Shown: piece after piece, positions 1 through 13,945 of the stretch | Layout: every line of letters begins with the position of its first letter | Position numbering within the stretch: position 1 is the first letter of the stretch | From: Luidia sarsii | Lineage: Eukaryota > Echinodermata > Asteroidea > Paxillosida > Luidiidae | DNA: 64,000 bases | Direction of reading: 5' to 3' | Assembly (NCBI GenBank): GCA_949987565.1 | Contig: OX465104.1 | Location: 25,507,757-25,571,756, forward strand | The notes under the pieces: model-generated | Database searches by the model: none | Told to the model about the DNA's origin: nothing | What the model saw: the letters and a program-made list of their open reading frames with translations, nothing else | Position numbers and translations under genes: made by a program

Positions 1-3000
1 AGGAAGTGTTTCATTTCAATCAACACACTCCAACAAGAGTAGGAGGTTTGCGGTGACACCATGTACATCATTTCATAAGGGAAGGAGTATGATAAGATTT
101 GAAGGTTTGCACGGTGGAAATACCAAGTATGGGAGGTTTGCAGTGACACCTTGTACATCATCTCTTAAGAGAAGGAGTATTATAAGATTTGAAGGTTTGC
201 ACGGTGGAAATACCAAGTAGGAGGTTTGCGGTGACACCATGTACATTATTTCTTGAGAGAAGGAGTATTATAATATTTGAAGGTTTCCAAGGTGGAAATA
301 CCAAGACGGAGGTTTTTGGTGAAATCACGTACATCATCTCTTAAGAGAAGGAGTATGATAAGATTTGAAGGTCTGCACGGTGGAAATACCAAATAGGAGG
401 TTTGCGGTGACACCATGTACATCATCTCTTAAGAGAAGGAGTATGATAAGATTTAAAGGTTTGCACGGTGGAAATACCAAGTAGGAGGTTTGCGGTGACA
501 CCATTTACATCATCTCTTAAGAGAAGGAGTATGATAAGATTTGAAGGTTTGCATGGTGGAAATATCAAGTAGAAGGTTTGCGGTGACACCATGTACATCA
601 TCTCTTAAGAGAAGGAGTATGATAAGATTTTAAGGTTTGCACGGTGGAAATAACAAGTATGAGGTTTGCGGTAACACCATGTACATCATCTCTTAAGAGA
701 AGGAGTAAGATAAGATTTAAAGGTTTACACGGTGGAAATAACAAGTAAGAGGTTTGTGGTGACACCATGTACATCATCTCATAAGAGAAGGAGTATGATA
801 AGATTTGAAGGTTCGCACGGTGGAAATACCAAGTAGGAGGTTTGCGGTGACACCATTTACATCATCTCTTAAGAGAAGGAGTAAGATAAGATTTAAAGGT
901 TTACATGGTGGAAATAACAAGTATGAGGTTTGCGGTAACACCATGTACATCATCTCTTAAGAGAAGGAGTAAGATAAGATTTGAAGGTTTGCACGTGTGG
1001 TGGAAATACAAAGTAGGAGGTTTACGATGACACCATGTACATGTACATCATTTCTTAAGAGAAGGAATGTGATAATATTTGAAGTTTTCCAAGGTGGAAA
1101 TACCAAGTAGGAGGTTTGTGGTGACACCATGTACATCATCTCTTAACAGAAGGAGTATAATAAGATATGAAGGTTTGCACGGTTGAAATACCAAGACAGA
1201 GGTTTGCAGTGACACCATGCACATCATTTCTTCCGAGAAGGAGTATGATAAGATTTAAAAGCTTGCAAAGTCGAAATACCAAGTAGGAGGTTTGCGTGAC
1301 ACCATGTACATCATTTCTCAAGAGACTGAGTATGATAACATTTGAAGAATTGCACGGTGGAAAGACCAAAAAGGAGGTTTGTAGTGACACCATGTATATC
1401 ATCTCTTCAGAGAAGGAGTATGATAAGATTTGAAGGTTTGCACTGCGGAAATACAAAGTAGGAGATTTGCGGTGACACCATGTACATCATTTCTTAAGAG
1501 ATGGAGTAAGATAAGATTTTAGGGTTTACACGGTTGAAATACCAAGTAGGATGTTTGCGGTGACACCATGTACATCATCTCTTAAGAGAAGGAGTATGAG
1601 AAGATTTGAAGGTTTGCACGGTGGAAATACCAAGTAGGAGGTTTGCGGTGACACCATGTACATCATCTCTTAAGAGAAGGAGTATGATAAGATTTAAAGG
1701 TTTGCACGGTGGAAATACCAAGTAGGAGGTTTGCGGTGACACCATTTACATCATCTCTTAAGAGAAGGAGTATGATAAGATTTGAAGGTTTGCATGGTGG
1801 AAATATCAAGTAGAAGGTTTGCGGTGACACCATGTTCATCATTTCGTGAGAGAAGGAGTATGATAAGATTTGAAGGTTTGCACGGTGGAAATACCAAGTA
1901 GGATGTTTACGGGGACACCATGTACATTATTTCGTAAGAGAAGTAGTATGATAATATTTGAAGAATTCCAAGGTGGAAATACCAAGAAGGAGGTTTTTGG
2001 TGACTTCATGTACATCATCTCTTAAGAGGAGGAGTATGATAAGATTTGAAGGTCTGCACGGTGGAAATACCAAGTAGGAGGTTTGCGGTGACACCATGTA
2101 CATGTACATCAACTCTCAAGAGAAGGAGTATGATAAGATTTGAAGGTTTGCATGGTGGAAATACAAAGTAGGAGGTTTGCAGTGACACCATGTACATCAT
2201 CTCTTAAGAGAAGGAGTATTATCAGATTTGAAGGTTTGCACGGTGGACATACCAAGTAGGAGGTTTGCGATGACACCATGTACATCATCTCTTAAGAGAT
2301 GGAGTAAGATAAGATTTTAAGGCTTACACAGTTGAAATACCAAGTAGGAGGTTTGCAGTGACACCATGTACATCATCTCTTAAGAGAAGGAGTATGATAA
2401 GATTTGAAGGTTCGCACGGTGGAAATACCAAGTAGGAGGTTTGCGGTGACACCATTTACATCATCTCTTAAGAGAAGGAGTAAGATAAGTTTTAAAGGTT
2501 TACACGGTGGAAATAACAAGTATGAGGTTTGCGGTAACACCATGTACATTATCTCTTAAGAGAAGGAGTAAGATAAGATTTAAAGGTTTACACGGTGGAA
2601 ATAACAAGTAAGAGGTTTGTGGTGACACCATGTACATCATCTCATAAGAGAAGGAGTATGATAAGATTTGAAGGTTCGCACGGTGGAAATACCAAGTAGG
2701 AGGTTTGCGGTGACACCATTTACATCATCTCTTAAGAGAAAAAGTATGATAAGATTTGAAGGTTTGCATGGTGGAAATACCAAAACGGAGGTTTGTGGTG
2801 ACACCATATACATCATCTCTTAAGAGAAGGAGTATGATAAGATTTGAAGGTTTGCACGTGTGGTGGAAATACAAAGTAGGAGGTTTACGATGACACCATG
2901 TACATGTACATCATTTCTTAAGAGAAGGAATGTGATAATATTTGAAGGTTTCCAAGGTGGAAATACCAAGAAGGAGGTTTTTGGTGAAATCACGTACATC

Positions 3001-6000
3001 ATCTCTTAAGAGATGGATTATGATAAGATTTGAAGGTCTGCACGGTGGAAATACCAAATAGGAGGTTTGCGGTGACACCATGTACATCATCTCTTAAGAG
3101 AAGGAGTACATGTATGATAAGATTTAAAGGTTTGCACGGTGGAAATACCAAGTAGGAGGTTTGCGGTGACACCATTTACATCATCTCTTAAGAGAAGGAG
3201 TATGATAAGATTTGAAGGTTTGCATGGTGGAAATATCAAGTAGAAGGTTTGCGGTGACACCATGTACATCATCTCTTAAGAGAAGGAGTATGATAAGATT
3301 TTAAGGTTTGCACGATGGAAATAACAAGTATGAGGTTTGCGGTAACACCATGTACATCATCTCTTAAGAGAAGGAGTAAGATAAGATTTAAAGGTTTACA
3401 CGGTGGAAATAACAAGTAAGAGGTTTGTGGTGACACCATGTACATCATCTCATAAGGGAAGGAGTATGATAAGATTTGAAGGTTTGCACGGTGGAAATAC
3501 CAAGTAGGATGTTTACGGGGACACCATGTACATTATTTCGTAAGAGAAGTAGTATGATAATATTTGAAGAATTCCAAGGTGGAAATACCAAGAAGGAGGT
3601 TTTTGGTGACTTCATGTACATCATCTCTTAAGAGGAGGAGTATGATAAGATTTGAAGGTCTGCACGGTGGAAATACCAAGTAGGAGGTTTGCGGTGACAC
3701 CATGTACATGTACATCAACTCTCAAGAGAAGGAGTATGATAAGATTTGAAGGTTTGCATGGTGGAAATACAAAGTAGGAGGTTTGCAGTGACACCATGTA
3801 CATCATCTCTTAAGAGAAGGAGTATTATCAGATTTGAAGGTTTGCACGGTGGACATACCAAGTAGGAGGTTTGCGATGACACCATGTACATCATCTCTTA
3901 AGAGATGGAGTAAGATAAGATTTTAAGGCTTACACAGTTGAAATACCAAGTAGGAGGTTTGCAGTGACACCATGTACATCATCTCTTAAGAGAAGGAGTA
4001 TGATAAGATTTGAAGGTTCGCACGGTGGAAATACCAAGTAGGAGGTTTCCGGGGACACCATGTACATCATTTCTTAAGAGAAGGAGTATGATAAGATTTG
4101 AAGGTTCGCACGGTGGAAATACCAAGTAGGAGGTTCGCGGTGACACCATGTACATCATTTCTTAAGAAAAGGAGTATGATAATATTTGAAGGTTCACACG
4201 GTGGAAATACAAAGTAGGAGGTTTACGGTGACACCATGTAAATAATTTCTTAAGAGAAGGAGTGTGATAATATTTGAAGGTTTCCAAGGTGGAAATACCA
4301 AGTAGAAGTTTGTGGTGACACCATGTACATCATCTCTTAACAGAAGGAGTATAATAAGATATGAAGGTTTGCACGGTTGAAATACCAAGACAGAGGTTTG
4401 CAGTGACACCATGTACATCATTTCTTGAGAGAAGGAGTATCATAAGATTTAAAAGCTTGCAAAGTCGAAATACCAAGTAGGAGGTTTGCGGTGACACCAT
4501 GTACATCATTTCTCAAGAGACGGAGTATGATAACATTTGAAGGTTTGCATGGTGGAAATACCAAGTAGGAGGTTTGCGGTGACACCATGTACAGCATTTC
4601 TTAAGAGAAGGAGTATAATAAGATTCGAAGGTTTGCACAGTGGAAATACCAAAAAGGAAGTTTGTGGTGACACCATGTACATCATCTCTTAAGAGAAGGA
4701 GTATGATAAGATTTGAAGGTCTGCACGGTGGAAATACAAAGTAGAAGGTTTGCGGTGACACAATGTACATCATAATTATGTGAAGAGAAGGAGTATGATA
4801 AGATCTAGATTTGAAGGTTTGCATGGTGGAAATACCAAGTAGGAGGTTTGCGGTGACACCATTTACACATGTACATCATCTCTTAAGAGAAGGAGTATGA
4901 TAAGATTTGCAGGTTTGCATGGTGGAAATATCAAGTAGAAGGTTTGCGGTGACACCATGTACATCATTTCGTAAGAGAAGGAGTATGATAAGATTTGAAG
5001 GTTTGCACGGTAGACATACCAAATAGGAGGTTTGCGGTGACACCATGTACATCATCTTTTAAGAGAAGGAGTAAGATAAGATTTGAAGGTTCGCACGGTG
5101 GAGATACCAAGTAGGAGGTTTCCGGGGACACCATGTACATCATTTCTTAAGAGAAGGAGTATGATAAGATTTGAAGGTTTGCACGTTGCACATACCAAGT
5201 AGGAGGTTTGCGGTGACACCATGTACATCATTTCATAAGGGAAGGAGTATGATAAGATTTGAAGGTTTGCACGGTGGAAATACCAAGTATGGGAGGTTTG
5301 CAGTGACACCTTGTACATCATCTCTTAAGAGAAGGAGTATTATAAGATTTGAAGGTTTGCATGGTGGAAATATCAAGTAGAAGGTTTGCGGTGACACCAT
5401 GTACATCATCTCTTAAGAGAAGGAGTATGATAAGATTTTAAGGTTTGCACGGTGGAAATAACAAGTATGAGGTTTGCGGTAACACCATGTACATCATCTC
5501 TTAAGAGAAGGAGTAAGATAAGATTTAAAGGTTTACACGGTGGAAATACCAAGTAGGAGGTTCGCGGTGACACCATTTACATCATTTCTTAAGAGAAGGA
5601 GTATGATAAGATTTGAAGGTTTGCACGGTGGAAATACCAAGTAGGAGGTTTCCGGGGATACCATGTACATCATAGGTTAAGAGAAAGAGTATGATAACAT
5701 TTGAAGGTTTGCATGGTGGAAATACCAAGTAGGAGGTTTGTGGTGACACCATGTACATCATTTCTTAAGAGAAGGAGTATGATAAGATTCGAAGGTTTGC
5801 ACGGTATACATACCAAATAGGAGGTTTGCGGTGACACCATGTACATCATCTCTTAAGAGAAGGAGTAAGATAAGATTTGAAGGTTCGCACAGTGGAAATA
5901 CCAAGTAGGAGGTTTGCAGTAACACCATGTACATCATTTCTTAAAAGAAGGAGTATGATAATATTTGAAGGTTTGCACAGTGGAAATACAAAGTAGGAGG

Positions 6001-9000
6001 TTTGCGGTGACACCATGTATGTACATCATTTATTAAGAGAAGGAGTATGATAAGATTTGAAGGTTTACACGGTGGAAATACCAAGTAGAAGGTTTGCAGT
6101 GACACCATGTTCATCATTTCTTAAGAGAAGGAGTATGATAAAATTTGAAGGTTTGCACAGTGGAAATACTAAAAAGGAAGTTTGTTGTGACACCATGTAC
6201 ATCATCTCTTAAGAGAAGGAGTATGATAAGATTTGAAGGTCTGCACGGTGGAAATACAAAGTAGAAGGTTTGCGGTGACACAATGTACATCATAATTATG
6301 TGAAGAGAAGGAGTATGATAAGATCTAGATTTGAAGGTTTGCATGGTGGAAATACCAAGTAGGAGGTTTGCGGTGACACCATTTACACATGTACATCATC
6401 TCTTAAGAGAAGGAGTATGATAAGATTTGCAGGTTTGCATGGTGGAAATATCAAGTAGAAGGTTTGCGGTGACACCATGTACATCATTTCGTAAGAGAAG
6501 GAGTATGATAAGATTTGAAGGTTTGCACGGTAGACATACCAAATAGGAGGTTTGCGGTGACACCATGTACATCATCTTTTAAGAGAAGGAGTAAGATAAG
6601 ATTTGAAGGTTCGCACGGTGGAAATACCAAGTAGGAGGTTTCCGGGGACACCATGTACATCATTTCTTAAGAGAAGGAGTATGATAAGATTTGAAGGTTC
6701 GCACGGTGGAAATACCAAGTTGGAGGTTTGCAGTGACACCATGTACATCATTTCTTAAGAGAAGGAGTATGATAAGATTTGAAGGTTTGCACGGTGGAAA
6801 TACCAAGTAGGAGGTTTCCGGGGATACCATGTACATCATAGGTTAAGAGAAAGAGTATAATAAGATATGTAGGTTTGCACGGTGGAAATACAAAGTAGGA
6901 GGTTTGCGGTGACACCATTTATTAAGAGAAGGAGTATGATAAGATTTGAAGGTTTACAAGGTGGAAATACCAAGTAGAAGGTTTGCAGTAACACCATGTA
7001 CATCATTTCTTAAAAGAAGGAGTATGATAATATTTGAAGCTTTGAACGGTGGGAATACCAAGTAGGAGGTTTGTGGTGACACCATGTACATCATATGTTA
7101 AGAGAAAGAGTATGATAAGATTTGAAGGTTTCCACGGTGGAAATAACAAGTAGGAGGTTTGCAGTGACACCATGTACATCATTTATTAAGAGAAGGAGTA
7201 TGATAAGATTTAAGGGTTTGCACTGTGGAAATACAAAGTAGGAGGTTTGCGGTGACACCATTTACATCATCTCTTAAGAGAAGGAGTATGATAAGATTTG
7301 AAGGTTTGCATGGTGGAAATACCAAAACGGAGGTTTGTGGTGACACCATATACATCATCTCTTAAGAGGAGTATGATAAGATTTGAAGGTTTGCACGTGC
7401 GGTGGAAATACAAAGTAGGAGGTTTGCAGTGACACCATGTACATCATCTCTTAAGAGAAGGAGTATGATAAGATTTGAAGGTTCGCACGGTGGAAATACC
7501 AAGTAGGAGGTTTCCGGGGACACCATGTACATCATTTCTTAAGAAAGGGAGTATGATAAGATTTGAAGGTTTGCACGGTAGAAAAACCAAGTATAGGAGG
7601 TTTGCGGTGACACCATGTACATCATTTCTTAAGAAAAGGAGTATGATAATATTTGAAGGTTCACACGGTGGAAATACAAAGTAGGAGGTTTATGGTGACA
7701 CCATGTAAATAATTTCTTAAGAGAAGGAGTGTGATAATATTTGAAGGTTTCCAAGGTGGAAATATCAAGTAGAAGTTTGTGGTGACACCATGTACATCAT
7801 CTCTTAACAGAAGGAGTATAATAAGATATGAAGGTTTGCACGGTTGAAATACCAAGACAGAGGTTTGCAGTGACACCATGTACATCATTTCTTGAGAGAA
7901 GGAGTATCATAAGATTTAAAAGCTTGCAAAGTCGAAATACCAAGTAGGATCTTTGCGGTGACACCATGTACATCATTTCTCAAGAGACGGAGTATGATAA
8001 CATTTAAAGGTTTGCATAGTGGAAATACCAAGTAGGAGGTTTGCGGTGACACCATGTACAGCATTTCTTAAGAGAAGGAGTATGATAAGATTCGAAGGTT
8101 TGCACGGTAGACATACCAAATAGGAGGTTTGCGGTGACACCATGTACATCATCTCTTAAGAGAAGGAGTAAGATAAGATTTGAAGGTTCGCACAGTGGAA
8201 ATACCCAGTAGGAGGTTTCCGGGGACACCATGTACATCATTTCTTAAGAGAAGGAGTATGATAAGATTTGAAGGTTCGCACGGTGGAAATATAAAGTAGG
8301 AGGTTTACGGTGACACCATGTAAATAATTTCTTAAGAGAAGGAGTGTGATAATATTTGAAGGTTTCCAAGGTGGAAATACCAAGTAGAAGTTTGTGGTGA
8401 CACCATGTACATCATCTCTTAACAGAAGGAGTATAATAAGATATGAAGGTTTGCACGGTTGAAATACCAAGACAGAGGTTTGCAGTGACACCATGTACAT
8501 CATTTCTTGAGAGAAGGAGTATCATAAGATTTAAAAGCTTGCAAAGTCGAAATACCAAGTAGGAGGTTTGCGGTGACACCATGTACATAATTTCTCAAGA
8601 GACGGAGTATGATAAGATTTGAAGGTTTGCACGGTGGAAATACCAAGTAGGAGGTTTGCAGTGACACCATGCACATCATCTCTTAAGAGAAGGAGTATGA
8701 TAATATTTGAAGCTTTGAACGGTGGGAATACCAAGTAGGAGGTTTGTGGTGACACCATGTACATCATATGTTAAGAGAAAGAGTATGATAAGATTTGAAG
8801 GTTTCCACGGTGGAAATAACAAGTAGGAGGTTTGCAGTGACACCATGTACATCATTTATTAAGAGAAGGAGTATGATAAGATTTAAGGGTTTGCACTGTG
8901 GAAATACAAAGTAGGAGGTTTGCGGTGACACCATTTACATCATCTCTTAAGAGAAGGAGTATGATAAGATTTGAAGGTTTGCATGGTGGAAATACCAAAA

Positions 9001-11440
9001 CGGAGGTTTGTGGTGACACCATATACATCATCTCTTAAGAGGAGTATGATAAGATTTGAAGGTTTGCACGTGCGGTGGAAATACAAAGTAGGAGGTTTGC
9101 GGTGACACCATGTACATCATTTCTTAAGAAAGGGAGTATGATAAGATTTGAAGGTTTGCACGGTAGAAAAACCAAGTATAGGAGGTTTGCGGTGACACCA
9201 TGTACATCATTTCTTAAGAAAAGGAGTATGATAATATTTGAAGGTTCACACGGTGGAAATACAAAGTAGGAGGTTTATGGTGACACCATGTAAATAATTT
9301 CTTAAGAGAAGGAGTGTGATAATATTTGAAGGTTTCCAAGGTGGAAATATCAAGTAGAAGTTTGTGGTGACACCATGTACATCATCTCTTAACAGAAGGA
9401 GTATAATAAGATATGAAGGTTTGCACGGTTGAAATACCAAGACAGAGGTTTGCAGTGACACCATGTACATCATTTCTTGAGAGAAGGAGTATCATAAGAT
9501 TTAAAAGCTTGCAAAGTCGAAATACCAAGTAGGATCTTTGCGGTGACACCATGTACATCATTTCTCAAGAGACGGAGTATGATAACATTTAAAGGTTTGC
9601 ATAGTGGAAATACCAAGTAGGAGGTTTGCGGTGACACCATGTACAGCATTTCTTAAGAGAAGGAGTATGATAAGATTCGAAGGTTTGCACGGTAGACATA
9701 CCAAATAGGAGGTTTGCGGTGACACCATGTACATCATCTCTTAAGAGAAGGAGTAAGATAAGATTTGAAGGTTCGCACAGTGGAAATACCCAGTAGGAGG
9801 TTTCCGGGGACACCATGTACATCATTTCTTAAGAGAAGGAGTATGATAAGATTTGAAGGTTCGCACGGTGGAAATATAAAGTAGGAGGTTTACGGTGACA
9901 CCATGTAAATAATTTCTTAAGAGAAGGAGTGTGATAATATTTGAAGGTTTCCAAGGTGGAAATACCAAGTAGAAGTTTGTGGTGACACCATGTACATCAT
10001 CTCTTAACAGAAGGAGTATAATAAGATATGAAGGTTTGCACGGTTGAAATACCAAGACAGAGGTTTGCAGTGACACCATGTACATCATTTCTTGAGAGAA
10101 GGAGTATGATAAGATTTAAAAGCTTGCAAAGTCGAAATACCAAGTAGGAGGTTTGCGGTGACACCATGTACATAATTTCTCAAGAGACGGAGTATGATAA
10201 GATTTGAAGGTTTGCACGGTGGAAATACCAAGTAGGAGGTTTGCAGTGACACCATGCACATCATCTCTTAAGAGAAGGAGTATGATAAGATTTGAAGGTT
10301 TACACGGTGGAAATACCAAGTAGGAGGTTTGCGGTGACACCATGTTATGTACATCATCTCTTAAGAGAAGGAGTACATATGATAATATTTGAAGGTTTCC
10401 AAGGTGGAAATACCAAGAAGGAGGTTTGTGGTGACACCATGTACATCATTTCTTAAGAGAAGGAGTATGATAAGATTTGAAGGTTCGCACGGTGGAAATA
10501 CAAAGTAGGAGGTTTACGGTGACACCATGTAAATAATTTCTTAAGAGAAGGAGTGTGATAATATTTGAAGGTTTCCAAGGTGGAAATACCAAGTAGAAGT
10601 TTGTGGTGACACCATGTACATCATCTCTTAACAGAAGGAGTATAATAAGATATGAAGGTTTGCACGGTTGAAATACCAAGACAGAGGTTTGCAGTGACAC
10701 CATGTACATCATTTCTTGAGAGAAGGAGTATGATAAGATTTAAAAGCTTGCAAAGTCGAAATACCAAGTAGGAGGTTTGCGGTGACACCATGTACATAAT
10801 TTCTCAAGAGACGGAGTATGATAAGATTTGAAGGTTTGCACGGTGGAAATACCAAGTAGGAGGTTTGCAGTGACACCATGCACATCATCTCTTAAGAGAA
10901 GGAGTATGATAAGATTTGAAGGTTTACACGGTGGAAATACCAAGTAGGAGGTTTGCGGTGACACCATGTTATGTACATCATCTCTTAAGAGAAGGAGTAC
11001 ATATGATAATATTTGAAGGTTTCCAAGGTGGAAATACCAAGAAGGAGGTTTGTGGTGACACCATGTACATCATCTCTTAAGAGAAGGAGTATGATCAGAT
11101 TTGAAGGTTTGCATGGTGGAAATACCAAGTAGGAGGTTTGTGGTGACACCATGTACATCATTTCTTAAGAAAAGGAGTATGATAAGATTTGAAGGTTAAC
11201 ACGGTGGGAACACCAAGTATGAGGTTTGTGGTGACACCATGTACATGTACATCATTACTTAAGAGAAGGAGTATGATCAGATTTGAAGGTTCACACGATG
11301 GAAATACCAAGTAGGAGGTTTGCAGTGACACCATGTACATCATTTCTTAAGAGAAGGATATGATAAATTTTGAAGGTTTGCACGGTGGATTCACCAAGTA
11401 TTTCTTAAGAAATGATGTACATGGTGTTACCGCTTAATTA
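1..11440 (+). repeat. 88-bp satellite array (about 130 monomers)
   Basis: The block is a head-to-tail array of an approximately 88-bp monomer. Landmarks repeated in each unit are GGTTTGCGGTGACACCATG, TACATCATCTCTTAAGAGA, AGGAGTATGATAAGATTTG and GCACGGTGGAAATACCAAG. The first spacings between GGTTTG landmarks are 90 and 88 bp. The unit contains the palindrome TCTCTTAAGAGA, sometimes TTTCTTAAGAAA, and often an expanded TACATGTACA. Longer blocks are duplicated inside the array at offsets of about 1,585-1,606 bp, 1,863 bp and 624 bp. Minus-strand reading frames are open for 60-100 codons only because the monomer lacks stops in some frames; the period is not a multiple of 3 and the frames repeat the same peptide, so no gene is called here. 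Confidence 0.97.
7500..10670 (+). repeat. Tandem 1,585-bp higher-order satellite block
   Basis: Two consecutive copies of an about 1,585-bp stretch (about 18 monomers) lie here. Variant monomers at 7,661-7,888, 8,004-8,240 and 8,237-8,503 recur at 9,246-9,473, 9,589-9,825 and 9,822-10,088 with the same spacing. A further 624-bp shift (about seven monomers) relates 9,822-10,343 to 10,446-10,967. The copies look nearly identical by eye, so these expansions are young. Confidence 0.85.
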
Positions 11441-11870
11441 CCTCCTACTTGGTGATAAGATTTGAACTAATAGTCAACTAGTTTTTTGGGGGGCGGGGGT
11501 GCCAGTCAGAAGCAATTCAACCTTTAACTGTCGCATATCTCCAGGGATCATACCCCGCTTTCATTCAGATGCAAACAACAAATTGTTGTAAACATGGCTA
11601 CAGCAGCTTGGGGATCACATAAAGTGGATGCAGCTGTTTTTCTATTCAAGTCAGAAAAAACTGACTGGGAACTTTTGAACAAATTGACTTCCTTTGTTTG
11701 CTTTGTTTGTTTGATATCCTAAACAACAGTGCACACTTTAAATGATACAGCATCAACAGCGTTGACTTTCAGACATATCTTGGGACATGTGACTTAATTC
11801 CATATAGGGCCATGAGAGTTTGCTCTACTAGACAATTCATAGCATGCTCAGTGCTTTGCACGATTGCCTG
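11440..11870. repeat. Degenerate satellite edge and SINE-like tail
   Basis: The last monomer runs into a short inverted piece of the satellite (about 11,400-11,450). It is followed at about 11,468-11,690 by the non-tRNA part of the dispersed tRNA-like repeat in reverse orientation; the words AGTCAACTAGT, AGAAGCAATTCAACC and ATATCTCCAGGGATCA are shared with the copies near 37,100 and 41,690. I see no gene. Confidence 0.7.
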
Positions 11871-13080
11871 TTCAGAAAGACACAGGCAGCTTGGGTGAGA
11901 TTCAAACCTGCAACCCCTGCTTGCTTGAGCACTGAGCTGCTTAAGGTCATGCTGTGGATTTAAATATCTAAGCAGCAGTTGGCTCTACTGGACTGTAACA
12001 ATTGTCTGAGCAGAGGTTCCCCTAGCATTCTTGTCTTTCATAGAGTACCAGTCAGCTTTCCTGGTGAACCAAAATTAGAATAAATTGAATAAGTCTAGTA
12101 GTGCATGGTGCACAAAAGAACAAATTTCAAAGGCCATGGTGGCCTAGAGATTGTGCAGTGGAGGAAAGTGCAGTGGAGGAAAGCCCTAAATAAAATAAGT
12201 GAGCATTATTTTGGAAGTCAATCGGCTAATTAATTGGCTGTTACAAGAAAACAAAGTACACAAATATTGATCAATCTTTGATCAGATGAATAAAATCCTC
12301 TACACTTGGCATTTCAAGAAAAAGCCCCCTGCACTAAGGTCCATCCCCAAATTTCTTTTGTCACGTCTTATCATCACTGTCTCCCCCTTGCAAAATAATC
12401 TAGGGAAAACCACTATAGCCTCGTCAAATAACAAATTTGACGACTTTGACTCTCCTTGCAAGATTTTGGACACCCACATATGCTAAGACCACCACTCCTG
12501 GACTCCTTGACTATGCGATGGGCCCTCCGAATCCGGCACCACTATTGTCCACATTTCAAATCAGTACAAAGACCCTTTTTGACGCACATTGCCACATGAA
12601 TTGCAAGATTAGCAGCAGTAATTGTGCAATTGTGGGACCTTTACTGTCAGACTGTGGATGAAAGCATGCGGAGGACATTGTGTTTGCATGCCACACAGGT
12701 ATAGCCCAACAGTGGTTGGTCAGGCAATGGAATTCCCCCCACATTCTTGACCGTATGCTCAGTTGTGGCCGACCAACTCGAAGATTTTACTGCCTGGAGT
12801 GGAGGCTGGAGTCTGTGGTCAGGGATTGACAGCACCATACACGTCCGTTAGGCTCCATTGACAATGCACAATGGGCCCTTTTTCGAACGGATTATCTCTT
12901 GACAAAAGCCACAATGATGTCCGAATTGTGCCAGTTTTTACTCTCTTGTACCCATAGTATACTCTTATTGATTTATTTCACAGAAATATAATTGTTCTGA
13001 TTGTTTTAGTGAGATTTGAAAATGATGCATTGTTCAAAAACCCCCGTATTGAGGTCTATCGGCGCAGATAAACCACCCGG
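11870..13080 (+). repeat. Dispersed repeat, copy A of a 1.2-kb duplication
   Basis: This stretch is repeated with small indels at about 15,424-16,630, about 3.55 kb away. Its right half, from about 12,506, is a separate dispersed family that also occurs at 28,279-28,957 and, as its end only, at 36,415-36,606. Open frames of 60-76 codons inside it are not conserved as proteins between copies. Confidence 0.85.
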
Positions 13081-13084
13081 CACA

Positions 13085-13945
13085 AGTAGGAGGTTCGCGG
13101 TGACACCATTTACATCATTTCCTAAGATTTGAAGGTTTGCACAGTAAAAATACCAAGGAAGGAGTATGATAAAATTTGAAGGTTTGCACGGTGGAAAAAC
13201 CAAGTATAGGAGGTTTGCGGTGACACCATATATCATCCCTTATCAGAAGGAGCATGATAAGATTTGAAGGTTTGCACAGTGGAAATACCAAAAAGGAAGT
13301 TTGCGGTGACACCATGTACATCATTTCTCAAGAGATGGAGTAAGATACGATTTTAAGATTTACATGGTTGAAATACCAAGTAGGAGGTTTGCGGTGACAC
13401 CATGTACATCATCTCTTAAGAGAAGGAGTATGATAAGATTTAAAGATTTCACGGTGGAAATACCAAGTAGGAGGTTTGCGGTGACACTATTTACATCATC
13501 TCTTAAGAGAAGGAGTATGATAAGATTTGAAGGTTTGCATGGTGGAAATATCAAATAGAAGGTTTGCGGTGACACCATGTTCATCATTTCGTAAGAGAAG
13601 GAGTATGATAAGATTTGAAGGTTTGCACGGTGGACATACCAAGTAGGAGGTTTGTGGTGACACCATGTACATCATCTCTTAAGAGAAGGAGTATGATAAG
13701 ATTTAAAGATTTGCACGGTGGAAATACCAAGTAGGAGGTTTGCGGTGACACTATTTACATCATCTCTTAAGAGAAGGAGTAAGATAAGATTTGAAGGTTT
13801 GCACGGTGGAAATATCAAGTAGGAGGTTTGTGGTGACACCATGTACATCATCTCTTAAGAGAAGGAGCATGATAAGATTTGAAGGTTTGCACGGTGGAAA
13901 TACCAAGTAGGAGGTTTGTGCCTTTGTGGTGACACCATGTATATA
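13085..13945 (+). repeat. 88-bp satellite, second block
   Basis: About nine to ten monomers of the same satellite lie here in the same orientation as the left-end array. They begin inside the end of repeat copy A and stop at an A-rich tract near 13,970. The first monomers are truncated or rearranged, with GGTTTGCACAGTAAAAATACC and a missing palindrome. Confidence 0.93.

Noticed and set aside
957..11343. Many minus-strand open frames of 60-106 codons with MMYMVSPQTSYLVFPP-like peptides
   Set aside because: They are translations of the 88-bp satellite. The period is not a multiple of three, frames shift between monomers, and there is no splice or promoter context or any conserved full-length product.
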